NCBI RefSeq assembly: GCF_964204645.1
Contig: NC_134032.1
Location: 10,348,275-10,412,274 of the forward strand
Source of the DNA: Tubulanus polymorphus
Taxonomy: Eukaryota > Nemertea > Palaeonemertea > Tubulaniformes > Tubulanidae
Direction of reading: 5' to 3'
DNA: 64,000 nt
Below, one piece after another: positions 1 to 14,800 of the stretch. The notes beneath the pieces were generated by a model. It did not search any database, was not told the DNA's origin, and saw only the letters and a list, made by a program, of their open reading frames with translations. How positions within the stretch are numbered: the first letter of the stretch is position 1; each line of letters starts with the position of its first letter. Made by a program: the position numbers and the translations under genes.

Positions 1-369
1 ACGCAATAAATGTAAGCTTTCACACGAAGCAAGAACTAGTAGCGCAACCATGGGCAGATTCGCAGTGCGAGATAGAGAAAAACATTCGCATTTTCAAGAA
101 TGAATAAAAGCATACATGGTATTATTCTATTTTCAGGACTCGAACCCATTTATAAATACATATTGCAGATTTTCCCCACGGACACACCACTTACGCACAC
201 ACAAACGCACGCACGCACGCACGCACGCACACACAGATAATTTTAGAAAGATAAACCGTTAAAACATGAATAATTTGAGATATGATAGAAAAGCCGAATA
301 GAATTTTAAAACAAACGGTTATATAAGAATAGCGTGTTATTAGTAAGGTGCTGATTGGTCAATCTGAGC

Positions 370-430
370 AACCACGTGTTGTCGCCATTAGATCTGACGT
401 CATAATCACGTGATCAACACGATATATAAA
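370..430 (+). promoter_or_regulatory. CRE, two E-boxes and a TATA-like run
   Basis: CACGTG occurs at 373-378 and 407-412, a full CRE (TGACGTCA) at 395-402 and TATATAAA at 423-430. The spacing looks like a compact promoter reading rightwards, but only a 22-codon ORF follows and no gene is recognised. It may be a chance cluster or part of a repeat. Confidence 0.25.
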
Positions 431-1499
431 CACAAAGGGAACATTGTGTGAAACGCCGGAAACGGATGGTGGATGAACTTTTAGTACGTGACACTATGGG
501 AATGGGGTACCCACAACCCGCCAGGTGTCACTAGTGTACAGCACGACGTCAACGCTGGATTTCTTCTCAAACTCCACTGACAATTTCTCAAATTCTATAG
601 AAGATGCATGATGTGCGAAAATCCTGCCACATGTGAACTCTTAAGACTAATTCTAGTTTATCTAGATGCATGATTTGCCCAATTTCTGGATTGGATCATG
701 ACCGAAAACTGAGATTAAAGTTAATTGAAAATAAACTAATTTTGATCGAGCTGTCTGATATCTCAGTGGCGCCATCTGACATGATAGCTGGTGTGCCGGT
801 ACCCCATTCGAATGATTTGTCAACTTGGGTCCAGTTCCACAAAAAACTTTTTTCCATGAAACTAACGTCTAGTGCTTACGTCTAGTCAATCAGCGCTCTC
901 CATTTCAACCACTGCGCGTCTAGCCAACCAGGTGCTCAGTATTTAAAACCAATTTGCATATTTCTAGCCACCAATCATCGCTTTCTACTTCAACTATTCG
1001 ATGTAATCTAGCCAACCAGCGCTCTCTGAACGACGTATGTAAAGCGGCACGCTAAATTCTGTTTTCGAAAAATCGTCTTGCCAAATGCATAGGACCGGTG
1101 GCCGTAAATAGTTAGTCGAAGCCCCATGAATAATAAATACATTGATGTCGTGGTCTATGTGGCACATCAAACATAATGATATAACATCAGAAAAAATGAA
1201 GATAAAGCCATAACAAAAAACCGGCTCAAACAAAGCCAAACGACAATATAGCAATAGAGAAAAACCCAAGCATTTGGTAACATTTTTTTTTCAGTAAGAT
1301 AATTTGAATTTTAAATGAGCTCTCACTTGCCGGTGGATGGAATCGATGAAAAGAGAGAGGGTTTTAGATACACGGCGATAGGTAAGTCGAAAGAATGACG
1401 GTAATACGAATAAAGCTATGCACATCAACCCTGGCAAGTGAGGACGGCTTTACGAGGAAAATTGTAAAAATACCAAAAGAAAAACAAACGAACAAACTA

Positions 1500-1640
1500 A
1501 CAACAAAACAACATCATGTGATCACGTGATTAATAATGACGTAATGCGTGTGATTACGTGCGTGGTTGCTAAGCAACCAACGTACCCGACGCGGCTAACG
1601 TAACCAACGTTGCTTTCGGTCTGATGGGAACGAGTTCGGA
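1500..1640. promoter_or_regulatory. X-box (RFX-type) site with CRE-like and E-box motifs
   Basis: GGTTGCTAAGCAACC at 1564-1578 is an almost perfect palindromic RFX X-box (GTTRCY-N-RGYAAC). TGATCACGTGAT and TGACGTAA lie just upstream and a CpG-rich stretch follows. X-boxes control ciliary genes in animals. No first exon was recognised nearby, so the target gene is unknown. Confidence 0.35.
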
Positions 1641-2625
1641 TTGTTTGGCGGGCGGTAGCGGTTTGTATTTAATCAAATCCGTCGTGACCAGATTTCTAGT
1701 TCCTAAGTATAGAGATATTCATAGAATCATTTACACAATTTCAACAGAGAACAGTCGTTTTAAAAGTAAGAATTTCGAATTTTTGAACTAACATGACACT
1801 TAAAACACTTATATAACTGCAGGTCCCGGGTTACTGGAGAAAGACGACTGCCTCCTTCAACCCCTATGACATCATGGCCAATAGCATCTATAAATACTTT
1901 ATCACATCGTTGATCCAAAATCACTTATAATGTCCTTTGGACCTTAGCATGTATTTACTTTGTATATATTTTGAGTATAAATCAAGTTTTTGTGAAGAAT
2001 TAAAAAAAATATCGTTGACAAGTTACGGAAAAGAAGCTTGAAAGGCTTTGTGAATGTGAAAATCAGTGACGTCATAGGGTGAAACCGGAGGCAAGCATCT
2101 CTCCAAGACGGGGCTTAGGCATCCCTTGTACTAATAGCAAGATTATGATAGGGTGCACGATGGTCTTCTGTGGTGCTGTTTAATGATCGCAACTCATGAC
2201 AGCGTAAAGTTTTAAGGTATCGCATTGCAGCGCATTCACTACAAGGCTTCTATAAGAGTTGATAGGCTACTATTCGATCTAAATCGTTTTGTCGAAACTA
2301 AAAGCATCTTGTTCTAAAAAGCGCACAGGATTCCTATATAGCAATAGATAGAAAGTAAACATGTTTCAAATCTGAATGAAATTAATTCTTAATGATTTTT
2401 CAGTCGAAATTGATACCATAGATCCCAGCGCCTACTTCCGCCGTTAGGAGTCAAATTATTTCTATTTTCAAATTTTTGTAACCGTTTTATCGGTTCTTCT
2501 CACTCAGTCCCTCGTCAAATCGAATTAATTCATAAATCTGCTCGAATTCTACCCACATGGAAGGGACCCTACTAAACTGAATCCACTTTCGTTATGCGCT
2601 GAGATTAACGTTAGGTGGCGCTTAC

Positions 2626-2825
2626 CTCTGACGTATTGGTAGTCGAAAAATATCGGCTGGTGTTGAGATATTTGGCCTCGCTTGTGTCGGTAGACGACGG
2701 TGACGTTTTGATCGTGAGACAGATAGTCGAATACGTTGCGATGACGTTGTATGATATTGTGGTCGCAGATCGTGCGCGTGACGTAGTCGTTTTCGACGAA
2801 TTGCAACGAGTCGGAGCAATCTTCT
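2626..2825 (-). CDS. CUB protein exon 8: second half of CUB3
   Basis: Acceptor tacag, donor gtaagc. In the phase set by exon 7 it reads EDCSDSLQFVENDYVTRTIC and ends HQPIFFDYQYVR, matching a CUB C-terminal half. The reading frame is fixed by phase; other frames are also open but lack domain features. The next coding exon is not in the window. Confidence 0.82.
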
Positions 2826-5800
2826 CTGTATACGCGAAAAAGAAATGCATTACGATTAAGACTCTATTTTGGATTTTTTATGGGTCTTTTATACAATTTC
2901 ATCCACGAACAGTCGGATTTGCGAGGAGTGTGGGTTTGCAGTCTTGAACTTTGTGGAAGATACCCCTACCCCCTGCAGCTAGAATCATCGGTAACATCCT
3001 CCCTCGGCAGGGATCCGTGCCTGATGGCATCGCTAGATACCGCAACGGCACGAACCCCTGCCACACTAGACTGGGTGCGCAAGTACACGTTCAGGTTTTC
3101 CGCATGAAAACTTGCGGCACCAATCAATTTCAAGGAAGAACAATACATGGAAAAACTCTGGCTACAATGAAATGGGATTTCTGATTGGCTTATAATGACA
3201 TCACCTAAGCCGCGCACTCGGTCTAGTGTGGCAGGGTTTCATACCGTGGCAATCTCGATGCCATGAGGTTCGAATCCCTGCCGGGGGAGGATTAATGGAT
3301 CACTAAACGATTCAATGGTACATTTTGTGAGAAACCTAGCGGCGGTGGATAGTTGTGTCTCGGCTAACACCGAACCGAATCGGACCGATGAAGCCGAGCT
3401 GATCGGTCACGAATTTTTTTTTCTAATTGACATCTGGCGGCTTTGACTTACTCAAATTCGTAGACGACTATTTCAAATTTAACGCTCATTCCGGGTGGCG
3501 ACGTGAACGTGTAATGGCAGGTGGTGCCCTCTGGTATCTGATGATCGGGAGTGTGGAAATCTCCTCCGTCTAACGAATGTTCGGGCTTGAATTCGTAGTC
3601 GCAAATTGACCCGGGCACAAGTTCACCGGTGTAGTTTACTGGAAAAAGCAACAAATATATTAATATATTACTGAAACGAATTGTTGTAGGTCCACAAGTG
3701 GCAATCGAGGTTCTTGTGCAGATTCACCATATTCGCCATATATATTGGCCATATTGAGGATTTTGGTTATGGCAATTGTGGATGTGTTTGTGCGGAGCAA
3801 CTACTGCGGCAATCAAGGATTCAACGTGATAAGTGAGGATCCACCAGGTGTTGCTTATGTGCAGTAGGACATCAATTACTGCAGTAATCAATGATTTCAC
3901 GTGAGGATCCACCAGGCGTGCTAGCGTGCATTAGGACATCAACTACACTGCGTCAAGTTAAGACTGTTATATAGGGACAAACATATTTGAAAATTCATGA
4001 TTTTATATACCATGGCGACCTACTTTTCCATCTGGTGAGAATTTGCGCGTCGAATCCGTTGTAGTTCCAATTCGGGCCACCAGGGCCGGACACGAATTCC
4101 AACAGTAACGAGTCACCTTGTGATATGAAGTGCTCGCCGGCGACTCCGCATACTCGAGAAATGATCGGGCTGTCCGTCGTGTCGCCTTCGAAAATCTGTA
4201 TGAAATCTTCAGTACAGCCAGGACTGTAAAACATACAAAAAAAACTGGAGATACTTCCAGACAACAGATCCGCGTCATAAGGGCTCAATTTCAAACTTAT
4301 TTTGGTTCGATAGTGAATTTAACAACTTGGTGTGAGACCAGTCTAAGCTCATTTTGGCATGTATAGCAAATCTCACATTCTTAAGGCTGGCTTATGTCGA
4401 CAAGCGACGCGACGCCTACCGAACTGGGAGCAACCGCGAGCTCAGCCCAGCTTATGTCGCCTGCGCTCCGATTTCCAGCAACTGAGGCCGACTAGCGGGA
4501 TACGAAATCCTCCCGGTTGCTTCCCTTTAAATTTAATTTAAATAATTGTGAATGAATATACGATAAGACCAAGGCGTCAATAAACTTGCAAGTTAGTTTT
4601 CTTGTTTCGTTAATGCGTACCTCGGTTTCAGATCGAATTTTCCTCGATAGTTGTAGCCGCCCAGTTTGACCTCGACCCGTTTACCCTGAGACTGTTTGAT
4701 GAGATATTTACAGCGCACCGACGGCGGGTAAATACCCGGATATCCGGGCGATACCAGGTGACATCCGTACTCGGTTTCACAGTCAGCCGCGTCGATTACA
4801 AAATCACACACTGCAAATGAAAATCAGCGTCACATAATATATGGGATTACCGGACCCAGTTCCACCATATTCCGGGTCCACAGTTCCACGATATAATTGT
4901 GAGTTGTCAAAGTGTCAACCAAACGTCTTAGAACTGGGATTCAGTTTCACAGCTGTGTCATAGATATAGCTCGGCCTGGACCCAGTTCCACAGTTGTGAG
5001 TTAAGATTGGACCTAAAGTTAACTCCCGAGTTAGAATTAGTTCATTTTCAAAGAGTTAACTTTAAATCTAATGTTAACTCACAACACTGTGGAACTGGGT
5101 TAAAGTGAACTCATTGAAAACGAACTAATTCTAACTCGGGAATTAACTCTAAAAGTCACAACTTTGGAACTGAACTGAATCTGGAACTTTGGAACTGAAT
5201 CCTGTAGTCGAAATAAGTTTATTTCCAATGTTTTGACATCTAGAGTCATATTTTAACTAGAAACTGGAAATATGACCAAAAAATCGAGCACCAGTTCCAG
5301 TCTATCTGGGGTTTAAGGTTCAGAATTAACCTAAAGTGCAAAATATGAAACTGGTGATGTACAACTGTCTGGTTGAATACTTACGGGTGCCTTTCACTCG
5401 TCCAGTACCAGGGAAATAATTACCATACGTAAGTTTTATATCGAAACTATTCGATTCGTCTGCAACGAGAATTTAAATAGAAACGACTGTCGGACATCAT
5501 CTACTAAACGAAATAGCAATTTAGGCTTGCGAGTTCCGCGATCCCTTTGAGCCGGCCATGTTTCGCGGTGGGTTTAGCGGTAATTGACGATCGTGCGGAA
5601 AGGACCCATCTACTGAAACTGCCATCCCTTCTGGGAGTCTCTGAACGAGAGCAATCTGATGACGTTATTTGGGATTCGAGCCTACGAGAGTTATCTTATT
5701 TTTTGTACAGGGTATGGGGAAAGTTCATGATGTCATTGATGTTTTTATAGAGGCATCCATCTTTTCAGGAAGGGTCAATTTGGAATCCGATCCACGGCAC

Positions 5801-8800
5801 CTCCATAAATCCCCTAACTCTCCTATAGACATCAAAGATTCCGGGTCATAATACCTCCGCCCCAAAATATATCCACCCAAATATCCCACTACCACAATCC
5901 CTCCACCCAGAATGCCCTCACATGTGCCGAAAATACATCAGGCCCTAGATCCTAGTGGGTTTATGGCGGGAGGATGAATAAGGAATGTATTTGCGATATG
6001 ATTTTTGGGAAGGATATTTTTTTCGAAACTTAGATTTGCGTGCCAGACTCATTATTGAAATAAACCCAATTTCCAAAGTGAATTGCTTAAAAGTAGTCAA
6101 CAGTAAGGATTTGTGTAGGTATCTAGTTGTAATCATGGGCAATTGAATGCATCATTGGAGGAGTCAATACGAGTTACACACGGTAACGACGTCATTAGGG
6201 GATGTGCGGAGGGATATTCAACGTACCTGGTTTGATGAATTTAACTTCCATTTGAAAGTCGACGAGCGAGTGCGCCGAATCGACGTGGAATACGACTTTG
6301 CATATATTTTGCGACGAGACGCGTTTGACCATGATTTTACGCACGTCGTTGTACCTGCCGCACAGAGTGGTCGGCAGATAGCGGTTCGGGTAGAGCTTGT
6401 CTCCGTCGTAAATCAACAACCGTCCCCCGATACAACTAGCGAGAGAAAAAGAACACGTGACCGTTAGATCGGTATGTAGCGTGAAGTGTGAATGATCGGT
6501 TTTCCTTGGACCCAGACTGAGTATCAAAGTGACCTTAGTAACCAATCTGAGCGCTGGGCCATTTCCATAGTCTGGGCTTAGACTTAAGACCGTTCTGAGA
6601 CCAACTAAGTTCTATAGCCAATCGGAGAACAGTCTTAAGATTTAAGACCTCTTATGTCTTAAGTATTGACAATATGGGACCGACCCCGGGTGACAACCAT
6701 AATAGTAACAATGAGTCATAACTGATACAATTCAAAATGTTCCCATGGATTCTTTTGCTTCCACACCTATGAAACCAAGCCCCGGTGTTTTTAGTTCATT
6801 TTCAATAAAGAAAAATATCATAGGTGAAGTCCTGAACACGCGTGAAGCGTGGACGATCGGTTGTTCAATGTATATTGGGCGATCTATGGAGTTGAGGGTA
6901 AGAAGGCCTTATGCATCAAAGCACAAACACCGTCTTTGAACCAACAAGTCTTTGATCACGGTTATACATCACAGCTGTGCAACCTTACTTTTGGTGAGGC
7001 CTTACCCGGTTAGTTTTTTTACTAGGGTAAAATTCTACCCCGAGTTGGTATCAAATAGCGAGTAAGAGTATATAAAATACAGTAGGCTCTGTGTCATACT
7101 GCGGTTAAGTTGAGACTGGTAGAAATCTACCCCGAGTTGGTTCCAAATATTGAGAGATAATTTGAGAAATACTGTAGATTCTTTCTATACTCGGTTAAGT
7201 TGAAAGCGGGCTGAAATACTGACGTATAGGTATTTACTAATTTTTGTTTGGAATTATAAAATACCTTCCAAGGTTTTCGTCCCATCTGCCGGCGAACAGT
7301 CTTGTGACCTTGACAACGACGATTTGGTCGGATTCACCTTCAAACAGCATCCAACAGTTGATCGGTTTATTCGTGTCCAGTCCGTTCACTTCGCCCAACT
7401 GGGCGTATACGATTTGCGCATCTGGGTCGGATCCACTGAATGTGCGGTTACAATACTCTATAAAGAGATAGATTGAAATTAAAATGTAGCGAAATGATTT
7501 TCTGAAATGATAAAATTCTCATCCGCTGATGGGTCCAGCTGCACCGTCGCGGAATCTAATGTTTAATGGTTCTGACTCTAATGAGGACTGGTTTTAATTG
7601 TTAATAGTTGCGACTATAATATGCCCAGTCTTGATGAATACCATTGAGACAAAACGCACAATCTGAGTTTAAACAACTGCTATTGTTTTCTCTTTAACGT
7701 TTCGGGTGGAGCCCATCAACCCATCTTAAAGAGTTTTCTTGAAAATGAAATTTCAAATTTTCAAATGGACTCTAATGATGGGTGGAAGGATACGTAAGGA
7801 AAAAACAATAGAAGTTGCTGAAATTTATGGTTGGTTTTCTCTCAAAGAACGAACATTAAATGGTTGACAGGTCATTGTTGGATTCGCTATATAAACCAAA
7901 GTGGTCTTAATTTAATAGACCGATCTTAAGGTGTTATACTATGGATATGGACTTAAAATGAGGGTAGATTGGTTTTAAGATGCTGGTTGCACATGTACAC
8001 ACGAACCAAATATCAACTTATTATGGATTCGATTAAGTCGTTAAAGAAAGTCGTTAAACCTAAGCCTTGACTTGCCCCAGTTAGTTAAACCCATTCAAAG
8101 TAAGCCAAAAATGACACAACGTCGGAAAATAAAACTGCTAATATTGTCTAGAATGTTCGCCCTTTATTGTCTTCCAGTCTTTAACGTATATACCATACAT
8201 GAAACATCTAATATTTTTTGGTATATTTTCTGTTTAGCACAACAAACACGATCAAAACAATTGTCGCCGTTACATACGTAAATATATATACAGTGACCAC
8301 CGGGGACCAAGTAAAGCTTTTAACAGCACTAAGAAAGCGTTTTTAGCTCGAGATCACGTCTGCTATTAGCCATAAACAGAAGAGGGATAATGTGTCTACG
8401 TACGTATACATATATACAGTTCGTCTGTTGAAAATGTCGCGTTGAGGGATTTTTTTTATCGAACATTAACTCCCCTCGTGCAGGTTGCGGATCATGAACT
8501 GTAATTACTTTTCGAATTTAACTCGCAAGTTCTCCTGAGTGTACGTCGCGCCGCAGCGTCGGCGCACTGGTTCCGGTTGTCTTGGGATTCTGGAAGGGGG
8601 GCAGAATGTCGATGCGCCCGAAGCGAAAATGGTATATATACAGGACCAAACTAATCTCCCTAACTGCGACCGGCTGAGATGCCTACCACAACTAGTCCAA
8701 GGGTAATGTCTAAAATACCACTGTGGAGCTGGTCCAAGTCCTAGAAATACAACTGTGGAACTGGTCGAAAGAGCAAGTCCCAAATCCATGCGGAACTGGT

Positions 8801-11800
8801 CCAAGTATCAAAGCAACAACTGAGTAACCGGTCCCAGGGAAATTCTTGAATCTACAACTGTGTATATCTGGCTGGGGAGCATTCATTTATATCTATTCGA
8901 GATTTAACGAACACGCAATACATTAATGATCCCTCAGGAGGGAAGAAAAGATTCTGAAAGCAATGCTCGAGAAAGAGCCTAAAAATATGAAACTGGATTC
9001 GGAAAAGCTTGTGCGCAGATTACCAACAGAAAGATGACACCGGTAACAGAGAAAAAAGAAACACCGTCCAAGATTTAACGATTCGGGTTTTTGTGCGGAT
9101 CAACCAGGGGATTGTCGACGGATTTAAACTGACTTTTCTTCAAACTAAACCACGTGTTCGGATATCTGGACCGTCTGCTGGAGAATTTGACTCAGAATTT
9201 GCATCTGTTTCTAGGCGCCGTGTCATTGTTGACTCACCCGAGGGTGTATTGTTGCTAACGAGTTTAGCAGACGATGATTTTATCCAAACGTGAAAATCAG
9301 AATCGTCTGAAAAAATATTCGGTGCAACCGTTCTTTTCTCTCGGTTTGACTGTAGTAGTTGATCGATGTCTCATTGTTTTCAGGCCCTGAGTCAAACTTA
9401 GCGAAAACGCTGCAACTGACTCCGGCTATTCAAACCTCAAAAAGCACTAACAGCCTCACGAGGTTTGTGACCTCGTCGATAGTGCGTAGAAAATCTTCGA
9501 TCGAGTCCATTGAAATAGTTATTCTAAGCAGCCTCGTTGAGGCCAAAAAACCTGATTTAGGGGGTGGTCTCGGCCCCTCTGCCTTCCTTTTGCCCTTTTC
9601 GTCAGAACAGAGGTCGCTAAAACCTGTAAATTTGACGCTCACTCTCCCTCGGAAATTGAAACTTTCGGACTTATTCCTTCAAAAATATCTAAAAGAGGGC
9701 TTTGACTTGGCCTCTTCATTCAAAGAATGCCTATGACATTCTTTTCTTCTGGACCTTCCAATTTTCCAGATTCGCCCCTAAGTCCGGTAGACCCAGTCCT
9801 CCAGTTCAGAATAATGATTTTGATAAGAGTTACGTATATTCAATGGAAAGGTGGTTATAGCGACACATTTAACTAATAAACTGTTGAACTAACTCATGGT
9901 TAGAGTTTACCCTCAGTACCAGTTCAGTTTAGAAAATATGTCTTTTATTTTCTCATATAGGATGTAAAGCGTGGAGATCATTTTATAGTTCTACGCGATA
10001 TAAAAAATAAGATTATCATTTTCATTATCATCATTACTATTACCATTATCAGTTTTGAATTGTCAATGATCCATATAGGGGCCAGTTTGATGGCTTAGAT
10101 TTGACACTATATGCTACCAATCGACTGGTTAACTTTTAACTTTCCAGTAACTGGCCCTTGTGAGGCCCCCGATTTAGATTCTGGCCCGACATGTCTCATC
10201 GGATTATACACCTCGCATAAGGTTACGGAGCACATTATAACCGGCACCAAATTAGTCTCCTATTTCGCTCGTGGGTCTGTTTGGGGGATTATCTTTCCGC
10301 GGATAATCCACACCTTATGTTCGGATTAGCGCGTGCGCGAACGCGGTAAATAATGCGGCGATGTATTATCATCCTTGTTGCAACGCGTTGATGTCTGACT
10401 AGCGCGGCGCGTTGTTCGCCGATTAGACGCTGATTAGCGCAAAACCGACCGCGGTCGGAATCCCGGAGATGCGAGTTAGCAGCCACTTAGAGAGCTATCG
10501 GCTGCGTGTATCGTCTGCTAAAAACAGTGTTTACCCGTATCTTATCGTCGTCAAAGCTTATAAATATAAGATAAACTTCGACTTTATACAGTTGGGGAGG
10601 CTTTCTTGTTAGACGCGACCCCTGAATCGCGCAATAAATTCGACGAAGCACAGTGCGTTGTCACCGCGTTCACACAATTTGCATACGTAATACACGACAC
10701 ATTGTTGAATAATTGAAAATGAAAATTGCAATTTCGAGGCTCGAGAGAATGAAATTAAACTCACGACCGCAACTGTGGAACTGTCGAATTACACTCACGA
10801 CCGCAAACTGTGGAACTGTCAAATTAAACTCACACAATGTGGAACTGTCAAATTAAACTCGTGGAACTGTCAAAGAACCGTCAAATAAAACTCGCACGAC
10901 AGTAGAACAGTCAAATCGAACTCGTGGAACTGTCAAAGAACTGTCAAATGAAACTCACCCAACTGTGGAACTGTGAAATTAAACTCATGGAACTCTCAAA
11001 GAACTGTCAAATAAAACTCACACAACTGTGGAACTGTCAAATAAAACAAACACAATTGTGGAACTGTCAAATTAAATTCACACAACTGTGGAACTGTCGA
11101 ACTAAACTCAGACAACTGTGGAACTGTCAAACCAAACTCATACAACTGTGGAAGTGGCTCCAGAATCATATCCAACCGATGCGTAACTGGATTGTATAGT
11201 CAGATTAAAACCACATTATGTAAAATCTATACCATTTTATGATTTTAGAAATAGACTTCCGTCGGTTTTCTAGAAAAAGCGCGTCGTACTAAGCGGCTCT
11301 TTTCAAAACTGCATTCCGGTACGAGAGGGTAGCGCGTATAAGCGATCCTATTCACAGATCGTATGCGTATTCGTTACCTGGTGAAACCGCGGTCCACAGG
11401 GAAATCATCAGCATCCGAGCTGCAGTCCGTTACATTCGATACATAACTCTCACTCTCTCCCTCACCTCTCTCACTCTTCCTCGCTCCAATCTAACCCTCC
11501 CCGATTGAGCACAGACCCCCTTCAATCTCTCCCTCGAATACTTTATTCTGTCTCTAATCGGCCCAGGGTTAGATCGAGGGGCAGACTTTGTCAGGAACGC
11601 GATTAAATGAAAGGAAGCGCACAGTTAAAAAGTACGTATCCCCGCTAACGAAACGGGGGTCTGGAAAATTCAGTCTAAAATTCCAGTCAATTTGAATACA
11701 ATTTCCAGGCGTCTTGTGTGGCATTAAATTGAAACTTAGTCTGAAGTCTTGGGCAACTTTCCCAGAAAAAAATGCCGTGACGCGGAAAAGGTGCGACGGC

Positions 11801-14800
11801 ATCGAAAAGATTTTGAAAATGTAGGTATTTTAGAGCATATTGCTGCTTTAAGAAGTACTGTGGATCAATTTCGGATAGAATTTTTCTCATGTGGTTTTCA
11901 AAAGGGAACTTGGTCAGTGGAGGAGGAGTTCGCATTCCCCCCTCTCGAACTCAACTCTGGACCCGCGCCTGCGTGCTCCAATCTAGACCCACCACTGACG
12001 TGATTATACTCGTGTTTCCCCATTCATTATATCATCGATGAGAGGGTAATTACAACACTAGATGGCGCTGCTCGTACACTAATTAGTCTGAGTATTGTAT
12101 GCAGTGACATCAACTGAACGGATTTAAAGGCGAGGGAAGCAACATTCAGCGCGTATATGGCTGTAGGAGACACACAGGGCCAGCAAAAGTTTAACGCGAC
12201 GTACTTATGTGACGGCACGTATCGACTGCGAGCGCGCTCTTACAGGTCCATTTACATACTAAACACCACCAGCAACTAGGAGACAAGCAACCACTACTTG
12301 AACGACTGTGGATATTGAGGAACCGGCAGGGGCGGACCCTCCATCAGATGAAAATTCTAAAGGACTTGTCACATCCCAAAACGGTACTTGGATGCCGAAA
12401 AGACACTAAAATGCACTGATTACCTTCGTTGACAAAATGAAAAAGGGCACTAAAGATTTGATGGACTTGTGAAAGTCTCAGAAGTCCCTCTCCCTCCAAG
12501 AGTATCAACCCTCGCAAGGGTCACAAGTCAACTATCCTCACAGCTGTGGCGGGTGCTAGTGACTAACGGGTTCTTGGGCGAACTCACTTCGCATGTAGTC
12601 GATGTTCGCGAACTAAATGATACCGAATGTCATTTAGTCAGAACTAGTCCGAAAAATAGTGAACCACGTATCAACTGAGCAAGGTCGCTGTAGGTCCAAA
12701 CCTAGATCCGAGATGGCCGACAAGATCGAACTAACACAGTACGTTCGATTATCAGTACCGAGCACTGTCGATTAACCAACGAAAGTCGATGACCGTCCAG
12801 ATGGCCACATTTGGTAAAATATCAGAATCTATAGTGTTGCCGAGTCCACGTGGTTTCACAGGGGCCTGTAAACTGGCTGCCGCATCAAATACGACCACAT
12901 GCAAAAAGCGAAGCCGTTTTTCACCCCTTGCTATCTTAATACAGGAAGTCGTTGCGAACGCCTGATACTGACCCTTTACAACCAATTTCTTATATCGTAA
13001 CTCTATAGCGGATAAATAAACAATCTCAACACACGGTATTTGTGTGAAATTTCGAAAATTTATTTGCAGTTAACATTTTAGCGCCATTCTCGCGAGTTTC
13101 GACAACTCGGGTGTAAAATCGAAGCCAGTTTACGAGCCCCTGTGTGGTGTTTTAACGTTGCTGGTATTTTATCGATGGTTCATATCTCTTTAAGCGTGTA
13201 ACTAGTGATGGCTTCGACTCTCGTCTGCGATCAGCCAAGCGGTCAACAATAATGTCCAATGGACAGGCTATAAATCAATAAGAAATACAGCGAGAGACCG
13301 CGCTACTCTTCTTCAGTCAATGAATGAATTACTGTGAAATGCATTGCTTAGAACAACAGCGGGTGTTTAGTTCGCTTTTTCCATGGCTCGGGACTCGACA
13401 CCAGCGTACAAATTCCAAATATATGGTATAGGGAGGTTTTCCTACTATACGGCCAGGGCTTCGCCATTAAGTTCGAATCCCTAGGCGAAGAACGAGGCTG
13501 AGTCTCTTACGATGCCAACAGAGTTCGAATCTCTGCGATTGGGGAACGCGATGAGTCCCGCGATGCCGCCGACTGGGTTCGAATCTCTGGCAGAGCCTCC
13601 CGGTGTCATCAGGTTCAAATCCACACGAGGGAGGAACGTGGTAGAGTTCTGCACGATGCCGATAGAATCCACGCGAGAGGAGCGCGTGGCAGAGTTCCAC
13701 ACGATGCCGATAGATTCCACGCCAGAGGAGAGCGTGACAGAGTTCCACACGATGCCATCGAGTTCGAATCCCAGCCGAGAAGGAATGCAATACACCAGTT
13801 GCTCGCTGCAACACTGCAGTATACCAGTATCCATTGACAGTTGTATTTTTAAGTATTCCGACCCACGACCGGCATCGGGTCCCGATGGGCTAATCGTTTC
13901 GTCAGGAATGGTCTGGTTTTTATCATCGCTCGGAGACCGGCGCGGATTAGCGGGCTCGCTCGGTGCATCGTGCGAAAACATAAAGACGAGCCGTCCATAA
14001 AATCATATTAGTATTTCCACGAAGAGACCTGTGCGGAATAGCGACGAGTGTATTGCGGTGTTAACAAGCTGTCCGCTACAATTTGACCTCAGCGCAGTTA
14101 CAGTAGACCAGCGACAGTAACCGGAGAACCACTTCCATTGGATTCCCGGCCAAGACATTTTTGACACAAAAAATGACGCTTTTTGCGAGCTACTCGAGTT
14201 TCCCACGGCCTGTTACTAGGCCTAGCTCTCGAGACAATCGGCCGTATGGAGCCACCCTCTTAGACAATTCAAGTTTCAAGTCTAGTTTATTGCTCCAAAA
14301 AAGATATACAATTACAAGCAATCCTTTTAGACAATCTACAATTTCGAACCCCCCTCGCGACAAACGGCAGCATGGAGCCACCCTCCTAGACAATATGCTG
14401 CTTTAAATCACCCCTCAAGACAACCTGCAGCGTGGAACCACCCTCTTAGATAATCGGCACCACGGAACCACCCTCTTAGACAATATGCTGCTTATCGCCT
14501 CTCGAGACAATTTAAGCAGCAGCGCACTACACTGTCTCAGGTACAATCTGCAGCCTGTGACAATGTGCGCCCTGAAATCACCTATTCAGAACAATAGCAA
14601 ATCGATCCATAAAGATGGCTGCGCGGGGAACGCACTTATCTACATGTGTATCATGATGCCATTTCGAGAATGTACATGGGAGGTGGCCTACTTTTTTGGA
14701 AAAGACGTTGAGGCCATAAGGGATTTATAGGCGCACCATCTATCTTGACAGTTCTGTATATTGACAAGACAGCACTCATATCGTGTTAAGCCGTTTGAAA

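Larger units (their letters stand above)
1..2625. other. Left-edge stretch without a recognised exon
   Basis: Both strands were read for a continuation of the CUB gene and none was found. The stretch holds an (ACGC)n run near 205-238 and the CRE/E-box cluster and X-box listed separately. The short ORFs at 670-885 (+) and 994-1269 (-) show no domain features. Confidence 0.5.

Noticed and set aside
10924-11199. ORF with (TQLWNCQIKx) repeats, possible repeat protein
   Set aside because: It is the translation of a 30-bp minisatellite with no start context, splice signals or non-repeat domain.
13481-14000. Long overlapping ORFs (166 and 162 codons) on both strands
   Set aside because: They run through a 48-bp tandem array; the multiple-of-three period keeps every frame open.
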